The translations under genes were made by a program, and so were the position numbers. From NCBI GenBank assembly GCA_018223385.1, contig JAGTTR010000001.1:62001-126000 (forward strand): a DNA stretch of 64,000 nt, given 5' to 3'. This DNA comes from Oscillospiraceae bacterium Marseille-Q3528 (GTDB lineage: Bacteria > Bacillota > Clostridia > Lachnospirales > Lachnospiraceae). Below are positions 37,465 through 45,467 of this stretch, piece by piece. A model generated the notes under the pieces. That model had not been told where the DNA came from and made no database searches. It was given only the letters and a program-made list of their open reading frames with translations. Position 1 is the stretch's first letter. Every line of letters starts with the position of its first letter.

Positions 37465-37745
37465 GATTATTCTATATATGCATAAGGCTTTTCACTGTAC
37501 CAATTACTGTACCAATTTTTGTTTTTTTACAAAGAGTTACGAATAGTTACGTGTTTCTGAAATCAATGAAAAACGCCGTATTTTAAGGCTTTGCAGGCTT
37601 TTGTAGCGTTATAAGAAGATTTATAAAAACCGCCTTTTAACAACGATACCTAGTTTCATTTTATGTTTTACCTGTCCGAAAACCTTTGATTTATCGGGGT
37701 TTTCGCCTTTCCTTAGATTTCTTGTACGCCCTTTTTTCCTGCATC
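37464..37745. other. Prophage-chromosome junction region, no gene
   Basis: This 280-base stretch has no convincing frame. It holds two direct copies of CTGTACCAATT (37495-37505, 37507-37517), two of AGTTAC(G) (37535-37541, 37545-37551) and an inverted CGAAAACC/GGTTTTCG hairpin (37677-37705). Direct repeats of this sort resemble arm-type sites of tyrosine integrases, so the right attachment site is probably here. The other end is needed to define it. Confidence 0.45.
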
Positions 37746-37748
37746 AAA

Positions 37749-37793
37749 AAAAGAGTCCAACGCAACTATATATGATAGCATAAGGACTCTTTT
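37749..37793 (-). terminator. Terminator of the MATE transporter gene
   Basis: AAAAGAGTCC (37749-37758) and GGACTCTTTT (37784-37793) pair around a 25-base loop, with T runs on both strands. It marks the start of host sequence. Confidence 0.8.
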
Positions 37794-37796
37794 TTT

Positions 37797-39158
37797 TCAA
37801 TCCAAACCGGATTTTTCCAACGACGAGTTAAAATTCATGAGCCAGAAAAAAACAACGGTAAACAGAATTCCCTTTATGACAGATGTCGCGGAAATCGCCC
37901 ACCAGATCCCGGTAAGTCCGAATATACCGCTAAGCACGATGGCCAGAGGGATCCTTGCCCCGGTAAAAACAATGCTGATCACGCTGCAAAGATTGGTTCT
38001 GCCAAGCCCCGACAAAGCTCCGACTGTCGTAAGTTCAACACACATAAAGGCTTCACTGAAACCGACAATCATCAAATATCCCACAGCAATTTCAATTGCA
38101 CCGGCTTCATGGAAAAAGCATCCTGCGATCGTTTCCGGAAAAAACACAAATGCTGCCGTGATAAATAATCCCCATACACCGACACAAATGAAAGCTGCAT
38201 TGTACCCTTTTTTGATCCGGTCTTTCTTTCCGGCACCGTAATTCTGTGCCACAAAAGCATTCAGGGCAGCCGCAAATCCATCTGCCGTGTTCCAGGAGAC
38301 CGACTCGATCTGTCCGCCCACGCGTTGCGTTGCCACCGCGTCCGATCCATAGACGGATATCATGCGGGTCAATACCATAGAAATCACACAATATGCCATT
38401 CCCTGTAATGCGCTCGGAATCCCTATCCGGCAGATCCCTTCGACATAGGTTCCGTGAATGTGGGAAAACAAATGAATCCCCTGTAAGGCATGTTCCTGTT
38501 TTTTCAGAAAAATACCGGCGATCAACAGCAGCATGACGATAGCCTGCGCCGTCACTGTAGCTATCGCTGCTCCCGCAGCACCAAGTTTCGGGCAAAAACC
38601 AATTCCCATAATCAGGAGTGGATCTAAAATCATATTCGCTGCCAGACCGACAAGGTTTGCCACAAAGGGCGTCTTCGAATCACCTTCAGCCATATACAAC
38701 CCCGTCAATGTCAATGACAGAAAAGAAAATACAATGAATCCGCAGGCAATCTTTGTATAGGAAAGTGCCGCACGATAGGCTTCCGGATCCGACAACCGGA
38801 AAAATCCAACCAGTGGACGTACAAATACAAGCACTGCCAGAGCATAAACCATACCCATCATACAAGATAACTGTACGGCAGTCTGCGCATATCCATGTGC
38901 GCTTTCCCTGTCTCCCCGGCCTATGCACTGTGCGACCTGAACCTGTCCTCCCATGCGTGCCATCGTAGCCAGTCCCTGAGACAGCCAGGTAAACATGCCG
39001 CCGACGCCGACACCGGCAACAGCCCTGGCCCCCAACAGACCAATCCAGGCCATATCCGTAATATTATATAATGTTCCCAAAAAAGAAGATGCCATGATCG
39101 GAATGGCAAGTTTCGTCAATGTCTTAAAAATCGGGCCATTTGTCAAATTTGATTCCAT
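37797..39158 (-). CDS. MATE-family efflux transporter
   Basis: A 453-residue membrane protein; start at ATG 39158 (AGGAAG five bases upstream) rather than the longer frame. It has 12 hydrophobic spans in two halves, each opening with the MATE pattern: ESNLTNGPIFKTLTKLAIPI then ASSFLGTLYNITDMAWIGLL in the first half, and GICRIGIPSALQGMAYCVIS then VATQRVGGQIESVSW in the second. It exports cationic drugs or metabolites by Na+ or H+ antiport. It is the first chromosomal gene beside the prophage and is monocistronic with its own terminator. Confidence 0.9.
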   Translation of the reverse strand: MESNLTNGPIFKTLTKLAIPIMASSFLGTLYNITDMAWIGLLGARAVAGVGVGGMFTWLSQGLATMARMGGQVQVAQCIGRGDRESAHGYAQTAVQLSCMMGMVYALAVLVFVRPLVGFFRLSDPEAYRAALSYTKIACGFIVFSFLSLTLTGLYMAEGDSKTPFVANLVGLAANMILDPLLIMGIGFCPKLGAAGAAIATVTAQAIVMLLLIAGIFLKKQEHALQGIHLFSHIHGTYVEGICRIGIPSALQGMAYCVISMVLTRMISVYGSDAVATQRVGGQIESVSWNTADGFAAALNAFVAQNYGAGKKDRIKKGYNAAFICVGVWGLFITAAFVFFPETIAGCFFHEAGAIEIAVGYLMIVGFSEAFMCVELTTVGALSGLGRTNLCSVISIVFTGARIPLAIVLSGIFGLTGIWWAISATSVIKGILFTVVFFWLMNFNSSLEKSGLD

Positions 39159-39343
39159 AACTGCTTCCTGTCTTTTCAAAAAATGTTCTTTATGCACATC
39201 CCTACTTATCCGCCCTGTAAAAGCGCTCTTTTGAAAGAATATACATTTCTCTGCGCGTCTTTCCTATTATCCCTGTATTACAGCAGATATGCAAGCTTTA
39301 TTTTATATATTTTAATGCCCACAGAAAAACCCGCAGCAGAAAA

Positions 39344-39379
39344 GGAGCTGACGCACCCGTCATACTGTGCGTCAGCTCC
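39344..39379 (-). terminator. Terminator of the lipoprotein gene
   Basis: GGAGCTGACGCAC (39344-39356) pairs perfectly with GTGCGTCAGCTCC (39367-39379), loop 10 bases. On the minus strand CTTTTC follows. Confidence 0.7.
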
Positions 39380-39406
39380 CTTTCTCTGTGCTTCATTTAA
39401 ATTCTC

Positions 39407-39811
39407 TTATCTGTCCTCGGCAATTTCCTCATATACACCACTTTTGGCATCCAGTGTTACAAAGGGAACCACTTCGCCGTCTTTCTCTGCATAGACGGTA
39501 TAGAATCCATCCTTCATTTCCTCATAGTGATCCACCGGAACCTTGTAAACCTCTTCAAACTGCTCTTCAAACTTGGGCTGCCAGTCTGCAAATGCAGACG
39601 TAAGCCCGTTGTCCTCTTCCTCCGTCTGCTCGTTCTCCATAATGGAGGATTCCACACCCTGCATACCGAGCGTACCTGCACTGCTGTTGCCCGCCTCGCT
39701 TGCATTGTCTGCTTTCTGACATCCGGACATAGATGCCAGCATACATACAGCCAGCAGTCCTGCTGCTGTCTTCCCCATCGTCTTTACCATCTGATTCTTC
39801 ATTTTCTTCAT
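39407..39811 (-). CDS. Small lipoprotein of unknown function
   Basis: A 134-residue lipoprotein. Residues 1-30 form a signal peptide (KTAAGLLAVCMLASMSGC) with lipobox MSGC; the mature part starts at Cys. A low-complexity linker (QKADNASEAGNSS) follows and then an acidic domain (FADWQPKFEEQFEEVYKVPV, DHYEEMKDGFYTVYAEKDGE) that looks like a small PepSY- or NTF2-sized fold. It is the last gene downstream of thiN, 38 bases away. The substrate or partner is unknown. Confidence 0.75.
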   Translation of the reverse strand: MKKMKNQMVKTMGKTAAGLLAVCMLASMSGCQKADNASEAGNSSAGTLGMQGVESSIMENEQTEEEDNGLTSAFADWQPKFEEQFEEVYKVPVDHYEEMKDGFYTVYAEKDGEVVPFVTLDAKSGVYEEIAEDR

Positions 39812-39848
39812 TCTCCTCTTTTACACACATAATGTAATCTATTCAGAA

Positions 39849-40568
39849 TCAGTCCCTGGTCTCAAAGCAGGCCAGGATTCCTGTCTGAAACGAAATCATG
39901 CCCCGGTTCTCTGTCAGCTCATTGCTGACTCCCAGAGTGTTGGCACACGTCATGGTGTGCATATGCAGCGGATACTTGAATCCCTGCAGCGTAATGCCGG
40001 TCACATCTCCGCCAATGGGAAGCAGGGAAATGTACGGCTTCGTACATTTCTTTCGCTCCTTCACATAGGTGCCTGGCCACAGAAGCCGAACCCGGTTATG
40101 CGCATCTACCAGTTCACAGGGGTAATCAGGCCCCAGTCCTGCCATCGCATAAATCGTGCCCAGCATATGATCCAGTCTTGTGCCGGTACCGCCCAAAATC
40201 GTAATCATATGATCTGCTGCATTTCCATCCACATAAGACACGGATGCTTCTGCCTGTGCATGCGTTGTCCTCTGCTGCTCTCCTGCAGCCAGAAATTCTC
40301 TTGCCTCCTGCAATGCGATCTCAATATCCGCATCATCCTTCTCCGGTCGGAACCTGCGCACAGGAACTCCCTGATCCTCCCATTTCTTCAGGATTTTCGG
40401 AGAAAGTGTATCGAAATCCCCGGTCAGAAGATCCGGTCGGATCCCATATTCCCAGCAGAACAATGCACCCTTATCTACAGCGATCACGTAATTATATTCT
40501 CTTTTTTTTAAAAAAGCAAGGGCGTATGAAAAATTTATACTGCCCCCGCTGATAATCAATACCTGCAT
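39849..40568 (-). CDS. thiN: Thiamine pyrophosphokinase
   Basis: A 239-residue enzyme that moves pyrophosphate from ATP to thiamine. Motifs: VIAVDKGALFCWEYGIRPDL, TGDFDTLSP, FRPEKDDADIEIALQEA (metal and ATP site) and ILGGTGTRLDHMLG, with the thiamine-binding C-terminal beta-sandwich after about 160. Between the Asp-rich motif and GGTGTR is an extra loop of about 25 residues (GEQQRTTHAQAEASVSYVDG). It follows rpe by one base in a house-keeping operon, as in many Clostridia. Confidence 0.9.
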   Translation of the reverse strand: MQVLIISGGSINFSYALAFLKKREYNYVIAVDKGALFCWEYGIRPDLLTGDFDTLSPKILKKWEDQGVPVRRFRPEKDDADIEIALQEAREFLAAGEQQRTTHAQAEASVSYVDGNAADHMITILGGTGTRLDHMLGTIYAMAGLGPDYPCELVDAHNRVRLLWPGTYVKERKKCTKPYISLLPIGGDVTGITLQGFKYPLHMHTMTCANTLGVSNELTENRGMISFQTGILACFETRD

Positions 40569-40569
40569 A

Positions 40570-41238
40570 TTATTTATCTCCGTTATACTCGTTTAAAACG
40601 GCCATCATTTTCTTTGTCTTTGCCGTAATATCACCGCCAAACACGGCAGAACCGGCCACGATGATATTGGCCCCGGCGTCCAGCACCTCCCGCAGATTGG
40701 CTGCCGACACACCGCCGTCCACCTGAATGTCGGCCTTGCTGCCCCGGGCATCCAGCATGGCTTTCAGCCGACGGATCTTGTCTGTGGAGGACGGGATGTA
40801 TTTCTGACCGCCCAGTCCCGGCTGCACGCTCATGATGAGCACCATGTCCACCAGATCCAGCACCGGCTCAATCGTTTCCAGTGGGGTAGCCGGATTCAGC
40901 GTCACGCCGCAGCGCATGCCTGCCGCCCTGATGCCCTCCAGCGTTGCCCGCACATCCTTGCAGGCTTCCACATGGACGGTCATGCCGTCTGCCCCGGATT
41001 TTTGATAAATATCCGTAAACCGTCCCGGCTCCTCCACCATCAGATGTACATCCAGAAAGGCATCTGTCACGGGCCGCAGGGACACCACGATGGGGTCGCC
41101 AAAGCTGATCCGCGGCACAAACTGGCCGTCCATCACATCAATGTGCACATATTTCGCGCCGGCGTCCACCGCCCGCTTCACATCACTGCCCAGCACCGCA
41201 AAATCTGCGGATAAAATCGAAGGTGCCAGTATATACAT
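40570..41238 (-). CDS. rpe: Ribulose-phosphate 3-epimerase
   Basis: A 222-residue TIM-barrel enzyme interconverting ribulose-5-P and xylulose-5-P in the pentose phosphate pathway. The metal and catalytic motifs are plain: LAPSILSADF, YVHIDVMDGQFVPRISFG, DVHLMVEEPGRF, MSVQPGLGGQKYIP and DIQVDGGVSAANL. It overlaps no gene but sits one base from rsgA and one from thiN, an rsgA-rpe-thiN string found widely in Firmicutes. Confidence 0.96.
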   Translation of the reverse strand: MYILAPSILSADFAVLGSDVKRAVDAGAKYVHIDVMDGQFVPRISFGDPIVVSLRPVTDAFLDVHLMVEEPGRFTDIYQKSGADGMTVHVEACKDVRATLEGIRAAGMRCGVTLNPATPLETIEPVLDLVDMVLIMSVQPGLGGQKYIPSSTDKIRRLKAMLDARGSKADIQVDGGVSAANLREVLDAGANIIVAGSAVFGGDITAKTKKMMAVLNEYNGDK

Positions 41239-41239
41239 G

Positions 41240-42124
41240 CTAATATCTCCTTTTCTGTTTCAGTTCTTCATACATGAGTACATAATTGTCATACCGCATC
41301 CGGGAAATGGCCCCGGCCTCCAGCGCTTCCTTCACCGCACAGCCCGGCTCATGGGTGTGGGTGCAGGGGCTGAAACGGCAGTTCCCCTCGTAGGGGTAAA
41401 ATTCCGGGATATAGTCTTTCAGCTCTTCTTTTTCCATATCCTCCACATAAAGGGAAGAAAATCCCGGGGTATCCATGATGTACGTGTCCTCCCCCAAGGG
41501 GATGAGCTGGGAATGTCTCGTGGTGTGTCGTCCCCGGTCGATCTTCTGGCTCACCATGCCGGTCTCCATCACTTCCACGCCGCCCAGGGCGTTGATGAGG
41601 GAAGATTTTCCCACACCGGAAGGGCCCGCCACGGTGGTGGTCTTCCCTTTCAGGAGACCTTTCAACAGTTCCAGATTTTTTCCCTCCAGCGCACTGGTAA
41701 ACAGGAAACGGCAGCCGCTGTTTTCATAGATTTTCTGTAAATTTTCCAGTTCCTCCGGTGATACCAGATCCTTCTTATTAAAGCAGATCACCGTGGGAAT
41801 GTCCTGTCTGCGCATCATGAGCAGAAACCGATCCAGCAGGTTGAAGTTGGGTGCCGGACGGATGGAGGCAAAGATCACCAGCGCCTGATCCACGTTGGCC
41901 ACCGCCGGGCGGATCAGTTCGCTTCTCCGGGGCAGGATATCGATGAGATTGCCGGTTTTCTCCTCCTGAGAGATCACCTCGATCTCCACATCGTCCCCCA
42001 CCAGGGGTTTGCGCTTCTCTTTTCTGAAAATGCCTCTGGCCCGGCATTCATACACGCCGCCGTCTGCCCCGGCAGCGTCCACATAATAAAACCCGCCGAT
42101 CCCCTTGATAATCTTTCCCTGCAT
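41240..42124 (-). CDS. rsgA: Ribosome small-subunit GTPase RsgA
   Basis: A 294-residue circularly permuted GTPase for late 30S maturation. Order: N-terminal OB fold (residues 1-65), CFNKKD (G4) near 115, GPSGVGKSSLIN (G1) near 168, MDTPGFSSL (G3) near 215, and a C-terminal zinc finger with CRFSPCTHTHEPGCAV near 250. G4 before G1 is the family's hallmark. It lies between prkC and rpe. Confidence 0.95.
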   Translation of the reverse strand: MQGKIIKGIGGFYYVDAAGADGGVYECRARGIFRKEKRKPLVGDDVEIEVISQEEKTGNLIDILPRRSELIRPAVANVDQALVIFASIRPAPNFNLLDRFLLMMRRQDIPTVICFNKKDLVSPEELENLQKIYENSGCRFLFTSALEGKNLELLKGLLKGKTTTVAGPSGVGKSSLINALGGVEVMETGMVSQKIDRGRHTTRHSQLIPLGEDTYIMDTPGFSSLYVEDMEKEELKDYIPEFYPYEGNCRFSPCTHTHEPGCAVKEALEAGAISRMRYDNYVLMYEELKQKRRY

Positions 42125-42210
42125 ACTACTCCTGTTTCATTTCCATACTTTCTGTTCTGCCGGTCTGTGTTTTGCTCACCGGCTGTTTCTATCACACTGT
42201 TTTTCTGAAA

Positions 42211-44568
42211 TCATTGTCCTTCTTCATCCGCCTGGCTCTGATCCTGAGTCGGCTCCGGCCCAAGGCTCACGTAAAGGGTGATGGTCGTTCCGCTGGCCGC
42301 CTTGGTGTTGGCTGCCACAGACTGGGATACCACGTTGCCCTCTGCCACGGTGGCGTGATACTGGGTCTGCTCTTTTACCACATAGCCCAGCGCTTCCAGC
42401 GTCTCCTGGGCATCGTCAAAGTCTGCGCCCACCACATTGGGTACAGTCGGGCTGTCACTGCCGGTGCTGATCACCAGGTCAATGGTCTTGCCCTGATCCA
42501 TCTTCGTGCCGGACACCACGCTCTGGCTGATGACACGGCCCTCGGTCACCTCATCGCTGGAGCCCTCGGTGATGGAACCCACCTTGAACCCGGCAGCAAT
42601 GATGGCCGCCTGGGCGTCTGCCTGGGTCATCTTCACCACATTGGGCACGGTTCCGGTCTTGGTCTCCGGCCCCTGGCTCACCGTCACGGTGATCTGCTGG
42701 CCTTTCACCACATCACTGCCGGAAGCCGGATTGGTAGAAATGACATAACCGACCTTCACACTGTTATCATAAGCAAACTGCATATCTGCCGTCAGCCCCA
42801 GATCCTTCAGTGCCTGCTCTGCCGCGCTCTGTTCTTTACCTTCCAGAGCCGGAAGACTGATCACTTCCTTGCCGCTGCATACGGTCACATTGATGGTGGC
42901 GCCGGTCTTCACCATCTCTCCCTCAGCTACAGACTGGGTCATAACCTGCCCTTCTTCATAATTATCTGCCTCCTGGTAGGTTGCCTTTACCAAAAGCCCT
43001 AAGGAAGTCAGTGTCTTCTGCACATCGCTGTACTGCTCTCCCACCAGCTTGGGCATCTCTACCTGCCCGGAGTCCTCGGTGGTCTCCTGCTGATCCGTAT
43101 TGGACTTGCTGCCAAACTTAAACAGACCGAAGGCTTTTCCGATGAGCACCAGAATGATGCAGGCAATGATCACCGCCACGATGATACCGCCCACGAACAT
43201 GAGCTTCTCCAGCTTCGGGTTCAGCTCGCCCTGCTCGTCATCCTCCTCGTCCTCATACCGGCTTTTCTTCTTCCGGCCGCGGCGGTCGTCGTAAGAATCG
43301 TCATAGTCATCCTCGTCGTAGCCGTCATCGTAATCGTCGCCTTCGTAATCCTCTTCATCATAGTCGTCTTCTGCGTAGCCATCGTCGTCATAATCCCCTT
43401 CCTCGTAGGCAGGATCATAATCATCGGCGTAGCGCCCCTGTCCGCCGCCGTAAGCATCATCGGTATAACGGCCATTCTGGTCGTACCGGCCGTCTCCGGC
43501 ATAGCCATCCTCACCGGCGTACTGGTCGTCATAGCCGCCTTCGCCGTAGCCCTGATCGGCATACCCCTGCTCATAACCATCGGCATATCCATTCTGGGCA
43601 TAACCGTTCTGGTCTGCACCGTAGGCGTCCGCATAAGCGGCATTGTCTCCATAAGCATCGGCCTTGATCTTATTCATATCTCCCTTGGTGAACAGCATGG
43701 TCTTGCCTGTCTCATCCGGGGAAATGATTTTTACAAAGGAAGCATCCGGTGTCACCAGCGACTGCTTCAGATCCTTCAGAAGCTCTGCCACATTGGCATA
43801 CCGACGCTCCTGGCTTTTCTGGGTACATTTTAAAATGATCTCCTCCAGGCTCACCGGGATCTCCGGCGCGTATACATGGGGCGGCACCATCTCTTCCTGC
43901 AGGTGCTTCACCGCCACGGTCACTGCCGTTTCCCCGTCAAAGGGCACCCGGCCGGTGATCATCTCATACATAACGATACCGAGGGAATAAATATCGCTCT
44001 TGGCATCGCTGTAGCCGCCGCGGGCCTGCTCCGGGGACGTGTAGTGCACGGAACCCATGGTCACCGAGCTGATGGTGCGGCTGGATGCCACCTTGGCAAT
44101 GCCAAAATCCGTCACTTTCACCTTTCCTTCTCTGGAAATGATGATGTTCTGGGGCTTGATGTCCCGGTGCACAATGTTCAGATTGTGGGCCGCCTCAATG
44201 CCCATGGCCACCTGAATGGCAATGCTGGTCGTCTCCCGGACGGTCAGCTTGCCCTTGCGCTCAATATAATTTTTGAGGGTAATGCCCTCCACCAGTTCCA
44301 TAATGATATAGTTGATGCCGTCCTCATCGCCGACATCGTACACATTTACCACGTTGGGATGGGCCAGACGGGCTGCCGCCTGGGCCTCTGCCCGGAATTT
44401 TGCTACGAAGCCCTTGTCCCCGCGGAATTCCTCCTTCAGCACCTTGATGGCCACATACCGGTCCAGCTTGTGGTCTTTTCCTTTATATACATCGGCCATT
44501 CCCCCTACGCCAATATGGGAAATCACCTCATATCTATCTCCAATAAACATTCCTTTTCTCAACAACAT
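42211..44568 (-). CDS. prkC: Ser/Thr kinase with four PASTA domains (PrkC/Stk1)
   Basis: A 785-residue membrane kinase. Residues 1-275 are the kinase domain (IGVGGMADVYKGKDHKL, VAIKVLKEEF, NIVHRDIKPQNIIISREGKV, KVTDFGIAK). About 300-445 is a linker of Tyr, Asp and Gly (NGYADGYEQGYADQGYGEGG, YDDDGYAEDDYDEEDYEGDD). About 452-478 is the single membrane helix, and then four outer PASTA domains begin MPKLVG, LPALEG, VPNVVK and VPNVVG. The PASTA repeats sense muropeptides or lipid II. It overlaps the phosphatase gene by ten bases. The acidic tyrosine linker is unusually long. Confidence 0.95.
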   Translation of the reverse strand: MLLRKGMFIGDRYEVISHIGVGGMADVYKGKDHKLDRYVAIKVLKEEFRGDKGFVAKFRAEAQAAARLAHPNVVNVYDVGDEDGINYIIMELVEGITLKNYIERKGKLTVRETTSIAIQVAMGIEAAHNLNIVHRDIKPQNIIISREGKVKVTDFGIAKVASSRTISSVTMGSVHYTSPEQARGGYSDAKSDIYSLGIVMYEMITGRVPFDGETAVTVAVKHLQEEMVPPHVYAPEIPVSLEEIILKCTQKSQERRYANVAELLKDLKQSLVTPDASFVKIISPDETGKTMLFTKGDMNKIKADAYGDNAAYADAYGADQNGYAQNGYADGYEQGYADQGYGEGGYDDQYAGEDGYAGDGRYDQNGRYTDDAYGGGQGRYADDYDPAYEEGDYDDDGYAEDDYDEEDYEGDDYDDGYDEDDYDDSYDDRRGRKKKSRYEDEEDDEQGELNPKLEKLMFVGGIIVAVIIACIILVLIGKAFGLFKFGSKSNTDQQETTEDSGQVEMPKLVGEQYSDVQKTLTSLGLLVKATYQEADNYEEGQVMTQSVAEGEMVKTGATINVTVCSGKEVISLPALEGKEQSAAEQALKDLGLTADMQFAYDNSVKVGYVISTNPASGSDVVKGQQITVTVSQGPETKTGTVPNVVKMTQADAQAAIIAAGFKVGSITEGSSDEVTEGRVISQSVVSGTKMDQGKTIDLVISTGSDSPTVPNVVGADFDDAQETLEALGYVVKEQTQYHATVAEGNVVSQSVAANTKAASGTTITLYVSLGPEPTQDQSQADEEGQ

Positions 44569-45320
44569 GCCTTCACCTCTTCTTCAAACGGTTCTACCAG
44601 GATCACGGAGATATTGTCCTTCCCTCCATATGTATTGGCCCGGTTAATCAGTTCTCCCGCCCGTCTGGACAGTTCTTCCGGCCGGTTGACGATATCAAAA
44701 ATCTCGTCATCCTCCAGCATATTGGTCAGACCGTCAGAACACAGCAGGATCTTATCGTTTTCACGAAGCTTGTGCCCGAAAAAATCTATCTTTACATCAT
44801 ATTCTGCCCCGATGGCTCTCGTAATGACGTTCTTATCCGGATGGAATCTGGCTTCTTCTCTGGGGATCTCGCCCATCCGGACCATTTCCTCTACCAGCGA
44901 ATGGTCTCTTGTCACCTGTCGGATCTCCTCCCGGTTGATGACATACAGCCGGCTGTCTCCCACATTGGCAATATACGTATACCCATGCATGATACAGGCC
45001 GCCACCAGCGTCGTCCCCATTCCCTCATATTCCGGCGAACTTCCGGCTTTCTCAATGATCTCCCGGTTCGCCTGCTCAATGGCACTTCGCAGCAGTTTCA
45101 CCGGATTCGTCTCATCGGAGCAACCGATGGATTCCGTCATGGCCGCCACTGCATACCGGGAAGCAAAATCTCCCGCCTTATGGCCGCCCATACCGTCCGC
45201 TACAATGAAAAGGTTGGGCAGATTGCCCACCGGTTCCTTCGACATAAAGACGTAGTCCTGATTCATCGATCGCTTTTTTCCCACGTCTGTAATCGCTATC
45301 GCTTTCATGCGTCTTACCAT
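44559..45320 (-). CDS. stp: PP2C-type Ser/Thr phosphatase (Stp1/PrpC)
   Basis: A 253-residue metal-dependent phosphatase that reverses PrkC. The motifs are DVGKKRSMNQDYVF, LFIVADGMGGHKAGDFASRY, GMGTTLVAACI, ANVGDSRLYVI, VTRDHSLVEEM, LLCSDGLTNML and KDNISVILVEPF, which carry the metal-binding Asp residues. ATG at 45308 (MKAIAITDVG) is an alternative start. It is the first gene of the stp-prkC-rsgA-rpe-thiN unit and has its own promoter at 45336-45364. Confidence 0.95.
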   Translation of the reverse strand: MVRRMKAIAITDVGKKRSMNQDYVFMSKEPVGNLPNLFIVADGMGGHKAGDFASRYAVAAMTESIGCSDETNPVKLLRSAIEQANREIIEKAGSSPEYEGMGTTLVAACIMHGYTYIANVGDSRLYVINREEIRQVTRDHSLVEEMVRMGEIPREEARFHPDKNVITRAIGAEYDVKIDFFGHKLRENDKILLCSDGLTNMLEDDEIFDIVNRPEELSRRAGELINRANTYGGKDNISVILVEPFEEEVKACC

Positions 45321-45335
45321 GCGCCTTTCTGTATA

Positions 45336-45364
45336 ATTATAATATTGTAGTTATCTTATCACAA
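45336..45364 (-). promoter_or_regulatory. Promoter of the stp-prkC unit
   Basis: TTGTGA (45364-45359), 17 bases, TATAAT (45341-45336) on the minus strand, 16 bases before stp. It follows the rlmN terminator, so stp-prkC can be expressed apart from the upstream genes. Confidence 0.7.
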
Positions 45365-45429
45365 CAGGAAAAAAAGAACAAGCCGCAATCCGCGACAGAC
45401 AGTTTCCACCGCGCCATAACGATCACAAA

Positions 45430-45467
45430 AAATCCTCCGGACACCCGTCAAGGCATCACAGAGGATT
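45430..45467 (-). terminator. Terminator after rlmN
   Basis: AATCCTC and GAGGATT pair with extra inner pairs, followed by TTTTTTG on the minus strand. The stem begins inside the last rlmN codons. Confidence 0.7.

Larger units (their letters stand above)
1..37745. mobile_element. Prophage (siphovirus type), left end outside window
   Basis: A continuous block of phage genes covers this stretch: repressors, Cro-like proteins, several antirepressors, terminase, portal, scaffold, capsid, tail tube, frameshifted chaperones, tape measure, fibre, holin and endolysin. Nearly all run on the minus strand and the block is A+T-rich against the chromosome to its right. The right limit must lie between the last phage operon (37.4 kb) and the terminator of the chromosomal MATE gene (37.75 kb). 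The left limit is not in the window. No integrase, recombinase or replication gene was found, so integration mode and intactness stay open. Confidence 0.93.

Noticed and set aside
37464..37745. Integrase 3' remnant
   Set aside because: Repeats such as CTGTACCAATT recall sequence near integrase ends, but all frames are broken by stops and no tyrosine-recombinase motif appears.
43876..45255. 459-codon plus-strand frame across prkC and stp
   Set aside because: Shadow frame opposite two well-defined enzymes; His- and Gly-rich as expected from antisense reading of G+C-rich genes.
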